Below, in pieces: positions 35,173 through 47,300 of a DNA stretch of 64,000 nt (within the stretch, counting starts at the first letter, position 1; every line of letters begins with the position of its first letter). This DNA comes from Bolinopsis microptera. Lineage: Eukaryota; Ctenophora; Tentaculata; Lobata; Bolinopsidae. The notes beneath the pieces are model-generated. The model worked only from the letters and a program-made list of their open reading frames with translations. It was not told the origin of the DNA and ran no database searches. The position numbers were made by a program, and so were the translations under genes. The stretch is from positions 14,961,837 to 15,025,836 of the forward strand of contig NC_087073.1 of the NCBI RefSeq assembly GCF_026151205.1. The letters run 5' to 3'.

Positions 35173-38100
35173 CTATCCCTCACTTCTCGGTGCCAAAGTC
35201 CTCAGATCCTTGATCACATTATCATAACCCCACTTATCACACAACCTAGGAAAGAGTTTGTCCACGTAGAACTGTCTCAAAACCACCAGATTCCTCTGCC
35301 AATCAGGATCCAGCTCCACTCTGGTCACGTGGGATAGATCCTGAGTCCAGGTTATCGTGTCACAATACGATCTCCCAGAGAAATACAGCGCACCCTGAAT
35401 CTTAGAGTAAACTCTGTGAGATTTCTTCAGAACAAGCTGCCCTGACTCTGATTCCTCCAGGTAGAAATTAGGGTCGTTAAGAGCTACAATCTCCCTGATA
35501 TTAGACACGTTCTTGTATTTGTACAAACATCTCACATCAATAATCCCTCTACCGTCAGGTAAGAGCCCCTTAACACTTGCTCCTAAAATACCACTTGGAT
35601 CTAACCACAATCCACTGGGCAACACCGTCACTGACTTCTCCCCCTCATACTTCTCGATAGCTTTAACTGTATTTACCCGGGTTAGTTTGGCTATGTTAGT
35701 GTTCACCATGTAATACTCGTCCATTATTGATTTGTAGAGGGAGGCAGCGTAAGAGTCCCTACTTACAGCTGATAACACTTTGTGAAAAGAGCTGGAAGTT
35801 AACCTGTGCTCTCTAATTGTGAACCACAGCTTAGAGTGGAAATGTTCAAACGGGGACGAGGTCAGAGCAGCCACTTTCACAATGTCATCCTGGTTCATCT
35901 CGGGTAGATCTCTTATCACAGAGGAATCATAACACCCGGGCTCTTCACTAACCACACCTTTCCTCATCCTCCTCTCCTCTCTCTTCTGCTTGGAATCCTC
36001 CATTATCTTATCAATATTAGACACCATGATAAGATACTCCTCATAAACACACTCTTCATCTGGATTACCTGTTATTCGGGGCAGGAACTGTTTGAAGTAG
36101 AAGGTAATGAGTTTGGAGAGTGACTCTTCCCAAGCAGGGTCCTTGTCTATACGCAGGATGTAGGGCTCAGACACTGGACTCCACACACAGAAGTCACAGT
36201 ACTCTCTCCCTATTATGTAAAGCATTCCTTGTATCTGGGGGTAGTGGAGTGTGGTGAGGTAATATTATGGTTTGGGATACTGCATTAGAAAGCACATTTG
36301 TTATATCAGTTGCAGCTTTTTTTGTGCGTAATATGAACAAATTCGCGCCATTATTTGACTTATAATATCAATTTGACAAATTAATTGGCAGAGCTAAACT
36401 TCTATAGTTTTATAAAAGTCTCAAACCTGGTGATAATAAGGATGTTTAGGATCCAAATAAACAGTTCCATCGTCCCTTCTCTTGATATAAAAGCGAGGAA
36501 CAGTCCCTATAGCGTCCTCTACCCTCATCTCTCTCAGAGTATAAGGACACTTGAACTCTACCAGCCCTATACCATCAGGGAGGAGCCCGTCTGGGGAGGC
36601 TCCCAGGATACCACTGGAGTGTAACCACAACCCACTTGACTCTACTTTTACTCCTGGGGAAATGGTTTTTGTACAAATTAACACCTTTATTTTATCATGA
36701 TATAATGGAAGAAAGTTTATGATTCTTTTAAACTAAAACGTAAGTTTCATAAAATAATTCAACAACTTACTATAAAATTGTAAGTCATTCGAACACATAA
36801 CACTAGCTTTGATTTGAATAACAGTGCTGAGTTACAAAAGTTACTACTTAAATGAGTAGTAATTACCTGTAAATTTTTCGTAAGCAAGCTTAGCATTATC
36901 TTCATTGTCATTACCCCACTTGATTGCAGCAACATGAGATAAATCATACTTGTTCAGCAGATTTTTAAACAGATAATCCGGATACCTCTTCCCATCAATA
37001 GCCTTGAGAACCATTCCAAACATGCTCGCAGTAATGCGTTTCTTTCTCAGCAGTTTCCAGATGTTCTCCTCCGCAGAGCTCTGCCCCTCGGTTAGTTTGG
37101 CGATGTATTCTATTGTGTCTGATGGTAGCTGCTCTAAACTTGGTAGAGTTTCACCTTTACCTTCCTCAGCTTGTACAGTCGGAGATATTGGAGATGTGGA
37201 GGACGTGGTGGTACCAGCATCGTTTGAGGGTTTGTTGATTGAAGGAATGCTAGGAATGCTAGGAGCTGTAGGAAGAGGGGACCACGCTATACCCGTAATA
37301 CCATTGAACGCTGCACTGATATCTGACTCTGTGTAGCTGTAAATAGAATAAGACAATATAATGTTGCCGGTCTGCACAGTACGAAAGCAGCACAGAATGG
37401 TATGCATTAAAAGTTTTGGTCGATTAACAAAACAACATCAAGCTAATAATAAACGACGAAAGCTACAAAACAAACCTTGCCAAACCAAGACGTGAAGCAA
37501 TATCTCCACATTTCAGAGATTCCACATGAAGCACCGCCGCTAAAGAGAACTTGTCCGAGTTTTCAAGCACACAGAACCGTAACTTCATGTCCTTTATAGA
37601 CGGGGTTGACGAGGCTGGGCGCTTCATAATCTAGGAGTACATAACATTAACATAACATGTGTTATGTGTGTTATGTGATGTTTACATATTTCTTATATTA
37701 TATGTGTTGATAAATCGTATCGCTTCACTCGGCTTTATACGTATTTGCCTTGTAAACATGGCGAATTGCCAAAAATGGGAAAAGCAGTGACAGTTGAAGC
37801 TCAGGGAAGAACTTAAAGTTATTCTTTCAACACATCAATGCAATGTATTGTATAATATATAATATATATATATATTATTATGTGTAAAGCGTATCGAGTA
37901 GGAAATAACTGAAACAGGAACTGAAGTCTGAACCACGCTTTTTCTGTCTGACCGAACTTATTTGCGGCCATAAAATGGCATGTTTTGTGAACTTAATTGA
38001 AGGTAATAAGTAAGATTGCGTGAGCATCAGCTTGGCTAAATAGTGATCGCCATTCGACTTTACGAGTATAAGTAATGATTTTGATGAATGATTTTAACGG

Positions 38101-39052
38101 AAGCGTAATATAATTTCAACAGAAACGAATCTAACCAAACTGAACCCTAATTTCGGTCGTTTCCTAGTATTAATTACGTAACACAAGGATACATGAACAG
38201 AGGATGAGATACCTACTGAAATTCGACCACCCAAAGATAAGGTAGCACCGGGTGAATTCTCCGAATATTTAGTTTCCTGTATTGGCATGTTTCTTAAACT
38301 CTTGATATCACTCCTGAAGGGAGATCTCTCTTGCAGACAGCGTGCTATGTCATACCTGAAAGATGTACAGTAAAACAAATATTTATTGTGGAGTTTGGGG
38401 AAAGCAGTACAGGCGTCCGCGCTAAATCGGGGTTTTAGTGTACAGTGTAACCGTACTTTCAAAAAATAAAATCATTAGAATACAGGTTGAAGCAAGTTTA
38501 CCATGAGATTGCGAAATGTCATTGTTTGAGTGGAGCATTTTGTATGAGTTGCAAAAAGAGAAGAAAAATAAATTGAAAGAAACATTTTATTATGATTGCG
38601 AAATGACATTGAGACAAAAGAAGATCTTGAGACTGCTAAAGATTTTACTGTTTCATAAATACTTACGGTCTGTAAAGCATAGATTCAACTTTTTCAATCC
38701 ATAGTGTACCATCGTGATCAGAGTCAGCGAAATAGTCTACTGTATTCTGGAAATAAGATTTTGTCAATACGCTAACATAAAATATGGTACTTAATTTTGG
38801 ATGAAAAGCTCGAATATCGATTTGTAATGCAGATATTGAAGAGAGAAGATAGAAATGTGTGCTGATAAAGATCACTCCCCAAAAGTTCTGAACTGTTGAC
38901 CTCAGACCTATATGTTCTAACAAGTAACAGTATTAAATAAATTAGCAGTTAATTAATACCTCAGTAACAGACACAGTTTGCGTTAAGATAAAGTGTAGTC
39001 TTGTACTGCTATCGTAAAGTAGCTGTTTTGATAGCCTCCCCACTCCCGACAT
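35173..39052 (-). CDS. Protein with tandem YqaJ-like nuclease domains (second degenerate), 7 exons
   Basis: Exons in coding order: 38960-39052, 38667-38746, 38217-38355, 37476-37630, 36867-37336, 36427-36653, 35173-36234; phases agree, giving 741 residues. The ATG at 37625-37627 is an alternative start if the first three exons belong elsewhere. The N-terminal about 230 residues are unrecognised, with a Pro/Ser/Thr-rich linker. Domain 1 (about 240-460) has the YqaJ/lambda-exonuclease pattern: WGNDNE, GASPDG (about 334) and VEFKCPY (E345, K347), then YYHQIQGMLYI. Domain 2 (about 510-715) repeats the fold but has GASVKG, DVRCLY and RVNTVK where the acidic and lysine residues should be, so it is probably catalytically dead. 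YqaJ nucleases are PD-(D/E)XK enzymes; animal genes of this type are often linked to mobile elements, but exon structure here argues for a resident gene. Confidence 0.72.
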
Positions 39053-39454
39053 CCCTCCAGTCAGCTCCTTCTTTTAACACTTTTGACGTAGCCTCCTTAC
39101 TTGGTTGCTTAGGTAAACTGTTGTATTGCAGTAGAGTGGGTGCCCCACAAACAAACAAAAATAAAATACTTTTGTCTTCTGAAATCTGAATGCTTTCATT
39201 TATTTTTCGTTGATTTGAAAATTTTTCCTAATTTTGTTCCTAATTAACAAACATCGAAACTTTCAGTATGTCATTGAATAAATAATGTGAATTTCAAGTA
39301 CACAACTGCATAAATGCATAATATTAAATATTTAAAAATAGGTCATAAAAACATTGTAATATTAAACTTATATAAGATTCATAAAAATGATTAAAATATG
39401 ATTAAAATCATCGCTTAGAATGTTAGTTTCAGCGATGCGGTTACCGCAACTAAT
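39053..39454. other. Spacer between ORC2 and the nuclease gene
   Basis: About 400 bp, AT-rich; probable 3' flank of ORC2 and promoter side of the nuclease-like gene. Nothing else recognised. Confidence 0.4.
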
Positions 39455-40705
39455 TCAAAATTCCGACTCTAAAAACTGCTGTAAGATTTTGGGCTCTACA
39501 GGAATGTAAAGAACCTCGGACCCATCAACATGACGTGTCTTTATCAATCTGTGATCTTTAAACTCAGTTAGCTGTGTTCGCAACGTAGCATCACTGTTAA
39601 CCAGAAACTTCTCACGGCACTTTATGTAAAAATCTTGGAATGTTATACCCTGAAAATCGGGTCCGGATTCCTGCTGGAAAGTTGCCAAAAGTTTGAAAAT
39701 ACCACGTGCATTGGGAGTGAGAGAGCGCAGCACGTGCGTCATAGATGACAGAGCTATCGCGCCAGTTTGTTTTACCATCAGAGAAGTCTCAATAGAAGTC
39801 TCGTCAGAGTATTTATCAAATGTGGTACAGTCAAACCATAACCAGTTAAACAGCTTCGCTTTCTGTTCGTCCCAGAGTAGGGGTGCGTTAATGTGATCTA
39901 TAGTAGCGATCACGTGCACGTGTTCAATAGCTGATAACTCTGCTAACACTTGCTGACTTTTATCGTTTCTCAGATTAGAACCGTCTATATTATTGATAAG
40001 AAGGTACAATTGGTTGTGTCTGCTGTTTCTGATGTAATTGAGCTGATCATTAGTTGATCTGAAAGTTGAGCTGCATCCCAGCATATCATTAGAGATACTG
40101 TTGAGGATGTCTCTAACTGTAAGATTAGGAAAATACCCGTTTATAACAACATGATGATCGTACTTCAACATTTTCTTAGCAAAGTGAATGAGGAGTTTCC
40201 GTTTAGATCCCACACCGTAACACACCAAGTTGTATCCCTCAGTAAGATATATCAACCACTGTGTAAAGGACTGGGTGTGTTCAGCAAACAGAGCCGCTTG
40301 CTCCTTATCATACCCTGTCTTCATCTTAGATAACAGTTTTGTTATCTTATTGTGATCCAACTCCTCCAGTGCTAGATCATGTAGGGTTTTATTGGATGTC
40401 TTCCCAGCACGCCTCGTGTGAAAGTAAGACTCGATATTCTCCTTGTTTGAGACATGCTCATCAAGCTCCTCAACCTTGCGACGCTGCCCCACACTCAGCT
40501 CCGCGTCATCAGACTCATCACTAGAGTTGTCACTAGCAGAGTCCGAGGAGTCTCCTGAAGACTCGTCCGAGTCAAACTGCTGGAGAGGCATGGTGTGGGC
40601 GTACTTGGTTTGTTTTAACTTGCGGAGGAGATATGGTGTGGAGATGTCACGTTTTAGCTTCTCCGGACTAGGAGATTTTAAGGGGCTTTCAGCCATTTCT
40701 GCCAT
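39455..40705 (-). CDS. ORC2: Origin recognition complex subunit 2
   Basis: ORC2 is a core subunit of the complex that marks replication origins and loads MCM helicase. The chosen ATG (40705) opens MAEMAESPLKSPSPEKL, giving 416 residues; an upstream in-frame ATG at 40768 is less likely. Residues about 60-90 are acidic and Ser-rich, as in ORC2 N-termini. The conserved region shows YNLVCYGVGSKR, HHVVINGYFP, the winged stretch IATIDHINAPLLWDEQ, LFNWLWFDCTT, THVLRSLTPNARGIFKLL and FLVNSDATLRTQLTEFKDH. As usual for ORC2, the AAA-like region lacks a canonical Walker A motif. The gene is a single intact exon, unlike the intron-rich genes on both sides. Vertebrate ORC2 is about 577 residues, the difference lying in the N-terminal region. 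Confidence 0.93.
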   Translation of the reverse strand: MAEMAESPLKSPSPEKLKRDISTPYLLRKLKQTKYAHTMPLQQFDSDESSGDSSDSASDNSSDESDDAELSVGQRRKVEELDEHVSNKENIESYFHTRRAGKTSNKTLHDLALEELDHNKITKLLSKMKTGYDKEQAALFAEHTQSFTQWLIYLTEGYNLVCYGVGSKRKLLIHFAKKMLKYDHHVVINGYFPNLTVRDILNSISNDMLGCSSTFRSTNDQLNYIRNSRHNQLYLLINNIDGSNLRNDKSQQVLAELSAIEHVHVIATIDHINAPLLWDEQKAKLFNWLWFDCTTFDKYSDETSIETSLMVKQTGAIALSSMTHVLRSLTPNARGIFKLLATFQQESGPDFQGITFQDFYIKCREKFLVNSDATLRTQLTEFKDHRLIKTRHVDGSEVLYIPVEPKILQQFLESEF

Positions 40706-41328
40706 CAGTACAGAATGTAACCGTACCAACCTGATAATGTTATGAAGACAAACTACGTCAAGACTCAAGAGGCAAGCAACGGATTTAAAGTTTTGTGGTT
40801 ATACAATATAGAGTAGTAGTTAGGTAAATTATGACGTCAAACATTATCATACTGCATAAAACGGTAGTAAATTTATTCAATACTCAACAAATTTGATATA
40901 TAGCAGGTAAGGTGAGCCAATACGCAAGTAAAACGAATATTGTTTACATTAACTTACATTTGATAATCAACGTGTCATACTATAATACAAATCGAATGAA
41001 CTTTATTTGTTTAATCTAAACATCATCTACAATTCACTTAACAGTTAAGAGGGCCCGGCCACGGTGCATACAAAACGTTTCATTCAAATTCTATCTATAC
41101 AATGAAGTATAGCAGTATAAACCAATTTCACGCATTTACAGGCACTAATTGGCACTATAAACTATAGAGCTATTATATCCGGCAGGGACAAATTCACTCC
41201 GTAAAACGAAGTTACACTTATTGTGCTTGCCTAAATCTGAAAACAAAACCCTAAGCACGCATCTAACTACTTTATCGATATAAATTACAAAATCAAGAAT
41301 GCACAATCAAAAACAATCAACAATCATC
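40706..41328. other. Spacer between ACOX and ORC2
   Basis: About 620 bp of mostly AT-rich DNA upstream of ORC2 and downstream of the acyl-CoA oxidase stop. No gene, repeat or RNA recognised. Confidence 0.4.
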
Positions 41329-44300
41329 TCAGAAAAGGTCTAATTCGCCCTTATTGTCCACTTCGTTGTAACCGACCCAGTCTCTAGCAATTGGTGCAGA
41401 CAACATCTCGTCAGATATTGCGAAACTCTCGACTAGGTTCAGAGCTTGAGGGGTCAAGATCTGGCAGAGTCTGTCAAACTCTGCTGTTACCTGATGGGAT
41501 AGAAGTTGAAGTTGCGAGTAAAACTTTAGGCAAAATATCTGGTGGTGACATTATTAACTTGACATTTTACAAGAAGTGGGTATTGAACTGCGGAGTCATT
41601 ATCGCAACCCACATTCTGGGATTTCTCTAGAAATCACCCAGCTATACGGTTCAACAACTGAAAGTATTACAGCTTTCCAAATTCCAAAGTACCTGTTTAG
41701 CCTGATCTGGTGAGATGAGTTCCTGAGTTAGGAACCAGGCTGAGTTATCTTTAACGTAGGAAGTTAAGTGGAGATCTAGTAGGTCTTGTAGTACTTCCTT
41801 AGTAGAGCCCTAAATTAGATGGGGTTACAGATAAAGGAAATTATAGATTGGAGAAGGAGGGACTTGGTTTAAAGAGTGAGTATGAGTGATTTATCACAGC
41901 ATTATGTGTAAATTGTAAAAAATATAATAATATTTTATGTTTAAATATGTTTTATGAATGTCAATAAAATGCAATATTTTATGTTGTCATGTAGCTCACC
42001 TCACTATTATCAACTACACTTTTAAATTCGTCAGCTACAATACGCTCACCATATGTTCTTCCTGCACTCTGTAAAAGGTAAGGATCAAGGTATATTCATT
42101 TCAAACATATTAAAATAACCAGCATTACGTTCTGGATTCAATTCAGAAAAAAGAATTTGTATATTCCATGAACCTACCAAGGCCAATTAAACTTTAGCAT
42201 AATAAACTGCATGATTGGTGATTACCTGCATGGCATGTTATAACATTGCACACTGCTTAATTAAACTATCATATCACATAATATTGTATTCTGTATATTG
42301 CATACCTGGATACTCTCATTCTGTTCCAACATCCACGTTTGAAACATCTTCGCTCGGCCAGCAGCTGCAAGAGCTTCACCAAGTCCTGTGAACAGAGCAT
42401 TCTCTCGTAACTTGATCAGATTTATCATCTGATCCGTTGTAGCGATGTTATCTGATACCGGGACAGTTGCTTGTGGTTTAAACATTCCCAACCGTTCTTT
42501 CGCTACCTGATCAGGGAGGGGATTATAAAGCGAGCAGTGCAGTCATAGGTTTATAAAGTAACAAATACTGGGAAAGTGAACTTTAACGTCACCAGCTATT
42601 TATCGAGTACAGAGTAAATAGCAAGTACTCAGGTACTCCTTACCTTCTGCATAAGCACGCTATTATCTCCTTCTGCAGTCATAGCAGCATGCGCTAGCCC
42701 AATGAAAGTTCCAAAGCGGTTACAAGACAAGTAGCCCTGACCACCACACCTCTCCCTGCACACAGATACAAGGTTCTCTAAATGCCAGCTACAGATGGGC
42801 TTCAGCGCACAGCACATTGCCACAACCTCCAGGTGGTCCTCGGGGATCTGTTCCGCCCACTTCCTCTTTACTCGGTCAAGTCCGATGTTTAGTGCGTATG
42901 TGCGGGCTAGCAGGGGGAGGAGGGCGTGTTGTTGTAGTTGGTAGGACAGGATTGCTGTGTCACTCTTCCCCTTACTCCCTGAACAGTTTCAAATTAGAAA
43001 ATTTGTTTGGATAGAAATGCACATCATAGAATCCGATATACGACATAATGATTCTATTCTTAATGATATGGCGACATTGAAGCTTTAACTTTAAGACAGC
43101 AACCCTACTCCGGTCTGAATCCGACCATAATACTTAAATTTATGATAATATCTGTGAGCAAATATTGTACGATATTGTACTACTACATTGATTAATAACT
43201 CACCCACAGTAAGTCTAGTAGCAGAGTATTTGACAGCTATAGCAAGACTAGCTTTAGCTCCACCAATACACATACTCGCAATACAGATCCGGCCAGCAAG
43301 CAGTTGGTCTGCTACTGCAAGAAACCTGCAAATATGTTTTGTTATCATCTGGGTCTGAACTGTGAACCAGCCGGACTGTCAAAACTGTTGGGAAAGTTCC
43401 GTCATGTCAACCACCGTTGTGTTTTATATAGTGCACCCCTAACAGAGACAACGTTTAAATGCGGTGGGTGCGGAAAAAGTTGGTATATTTTTGCCCTGGA
43501 TAGTACTGCTGCGTGCAATGACATAAGATCGATAATCGATACGATATAATTGATAATTGATAATTAATACAATACAAGAGAGGAAGAAACGTGACTGGAA
43601 GGAACAATTCATCAATGTTGAACACAATACCCAACATGAACAGATTCAAATTGTGTCACTTAAGTAACGACTGGATATTTCAGTTATAAAGAAATTTAAA
43701 TTTAAATGTATCAGACAATGTATGTTATTGCTATTTATTGTATGTTATTGTATGTTGTGTGTGTAAATCTGTTATACTTCTGAAATTTTCGGGAAACTCT
43801 GTGTAAAATATTGTCCTTGTTCACGTTCTTTGAGCTTTCTTTATTGTCTTAAATTGAACAATCACGTGATACAACGTTGTTACATAATACATATATAATA
43901 ATACAGATAGGTCTGTATTTTAATTGTAAGCCGTGATCAATTGAGATGAATTTTGGGTAATATTATGTAATATGAAGTTAGTATAGTGATTATAATAAGG
44001 TGGTCGTGGCGTCCAGTATTTTACCGTAGTATTTTGGGGCATATATTAGTATAAGATATTTAATGCAGTGAGAGGGCAGAGAGGTTAGTTTAACATATGT
44101 TTGAGTTAATATGAGGTTGGTTTGTGGAGTGTTTAGGGATTACTAGAGTTACTATGTTGTGTCTAATGTCTATCGACAGGATAGTTAGGGATTGTTTAGA
44201 GATTGCTAACAGGGAGTGGAAGATTGTTTAAATTATCTGGGGGCGAGAGGGATAGAGGGTTAGCTTTTTGGGAGAGGTCAGTGACAGTTTACCCGATCGA

Positions 44301-47300
44301 CAAGTGGGTCTATTTGATGCCGGATAGGTTCGGGAGCCAGAACCTATTAAGGTTAGGTCTTGGAGTTAGCTGGGTAGTGGTTAGTAGGTTAGTGGCGGTA
44401 GTGTTATAGTGAAGCATTACGGAGTTACTGTTATCAGGATAGAGGCATTTGTAGCGTAGAGATGGTCAACAAGGGTTGATTCAGGAGAGCTGACATAGGC
44501 AGAGATTGGCTTTGTTGTAGCCGGGGTCAACAAGGGTTGATCTGACGCGAGGGGGCGTCTTGACAACTATAGGGCTCGGGTAGAGCGAGAATCAACAATG
44601 GTTGATCTAGGACGGATATATTAGGGGTAAGGAAGTAAAGCAATGGTTGACTTCAATAGGTAATGCTAGTTTAAGGGTAAGACTCCGAGAGGAATGGTCA
44701 GCGAGGGTTGACTTCAATAGGTAAGGGTAGAATTAAGGGCTGGAATTGTGTTGTGTAGTATTTGAGGTAATATGAATCGGAGTAATTAGGAGTTTTGTTG
44801 TGTAGTATTTGAGACAATATGAGTCGGAGTATCAGTAATGAGGAGTTTTGTTATGCAATTAGTCGATTATTCGTTGTTCAGTTTGGTACCTTTGTTACCA
44901 TTATTATCCATCTTGTTTCCATTGTCCAAGCCCTTAATTAAATACGAATAAACTTCGAACGGGAAGCAAGTGTCCACTGCTTACATAATTAAAGAAGATA
45001 CTTCAAACAAAGCCGCAAATTTAAACTTATGCTGCGATCAAGCCCCAATATTTGCCAAATTTGCCGCACTCTTGCAGCTTGCTGCATATAATTTAGGCAG
45101 GTGCAGAATCGCAGTATTCACAAAATTGTACCGCATTTATTAAGTTGTCTCTGATCCCTAACATTGTTAGGGACTCTCGTGCGTTGTTAGGGCCTAACAA
45201 CGCACGAGAGTAATAATTCAGAACCCGGTCCTACTCCTCAGTGCTGGAACTTCTAGTTACGTTTGGTTCTAGTGATAGTTCCGTATAGTTGTATTAAATA
45301 TTTCGTTGTCTGAACTGTCTCAAGATGGATTGTGTTGCTCTTATCGTTCCTTATATTATTTAGAAGCAGTCAATTATTAAAAAAGAGATGAAAATATGTG
45401 ATCATGTATAATATATAAATGACAATTCTTTGTTAGCTTGATTTTCTCCGTAAAAGATTTTAGTACAATAATGAATAAAGCACATTTGTCATACAACGAG
45501 AACTCAGCCGAAAGGAGAACATGTGTAAACTGACAGTTCCACCACATCGGAGTGGACATGTCTAGAGTGAACACAATTAGTCTATCCTCAGTGCCTTGTA
45601 CTTTGGTGTGGTTTTTAGTTAATCAGTTCCGTTGCAGCCTAACAAACATTAAAATGTTAATATTTTAGGGAGTATACAGCCTGTCGGGCTGCAGTATATT
45701 TATCGTACTTTCTCGTGCTCTTTATCATTTGTGTGCAATTAGATTAGGTGCCCACCAACAACTGATATCACTCATGGCTTATATAACCGAAACACTGATA
45801 TTATTGATTAAATTATTGATTTTAAACTAATTATGTTATTATTATTGATTAAACTTATTTTAGAATAGGTTTCATAAAAGGTTATTATATATAATACGGA
45901 AAATAATAACAGTGGAATAATCTCGCTGCTAAAAGTAAAACATTGCAGTATTAACCTGGCTCTGGTTGATTTAATATCAGAAATTAAAGTTCCATCCTCA
46001 CTCAGTTTACTGAACTTATCCAGTAGGTTATCTATCGGTACTGAAATTAATAAGTTAAAGTTCCATCCTCACTCAGTTTACTGAACTTATCCAGTAGGTT
46101 ATCTATCGGTACTGAAATTAATAACCTTGTCTTAGATTTATTAAGACAAGGTTATAATAAATGATAAATTATAGTGGTATAATGTATTGTAGCGATTGTT
46201 GAAACTTCATAATATATGATATATTTACAAATCTAAGACAAGGTTACAAATCTAAGACAAACATATTGTATAATATATACAATATCTTTGTCTCAGCGGC
46301 TCTCCTCAAAAAACTTTCTCTCCTCAAAAAGACATCCAATCAGATGATGAGTGCTGCATAATGACATTATCATATTGTTATCTTGCTGAGTTTATATGCA
46401 TTACAAAAGGGTGGGAGGGGTGGGGCAGGAGGGTGGGGCAGGAGGGTGGGGCAGGAGGGTGGGGCAGGAGGGTGGGGCAAGGTAGTGGTTGCAACATTGC
46501 ACGTCTTCCTATCACTTATAACTTAATAAACTAAATAAGGGGGAGATGACTATACTTGTACTTTAATATGGTCATCCCCCGCCTCCCCCCCCTCCCCACC
46601 CGAAATAAATATTATATCTTATCAGACCAGCTAGCTTACCTCTGACATTGTCGAATGTAAGTTTAGCATTGTCGACACCATTGAGGCCCATCTTGTAGCC
46701 CATCTCCTCCACCAAGACATCGGGCAGAACGTTCAGTTCCTTATCTCTAATGGGGACCAGAACAGCGTGGATACCTGCAAATAATACACATTTTAGCTTA
46801 CTCTAAATGCCGGTGTACACTATATAGTAATCAAATTATATATTTATCGTGTCTATATTAATTATAATATAGTTATTCAATGTTTTCTACAGAACTTATG
46901 TAAGCCGTGATCAATTGAGATGAATTTTGGGTAATATTGTGTAATATGAAGTTAGTATATGATTATAATAAGGTGGTCGTGTTGTCCAGTATTCTACCGT
47001 AGTATTTTGGGGGCATATATTAGTATAAGATATTTAATGCAGTGAGAGGGCAGAGAGGTTAGTTTAACATATGTTTGAGTTTGTACGAGGTTGGTTTGTG
47101 GAGTGTTTAGAGATTACTAGAGTTACTATGTTGTGGCTATCGACAGGATAGTTGGGGATTGTTTAGAGATTGCTAACAGGGAGTGGGAGATTGTTTAAAC
47201 TATCTGGGGGCGAGATGGATAGGAGGTTGGCTTTTTGGGAGGGGGTTTTTTTTTTTTTTTTTTTTTTTAAGAGAGGCTGGGCCTGGTTGGCCCACGAGAG

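Noticed and set aside
35513-35713. Plus-strand small gene opposite the nuclease domain
   Set aside because: It is antisense to a well-supported coding exon and has no homology features.
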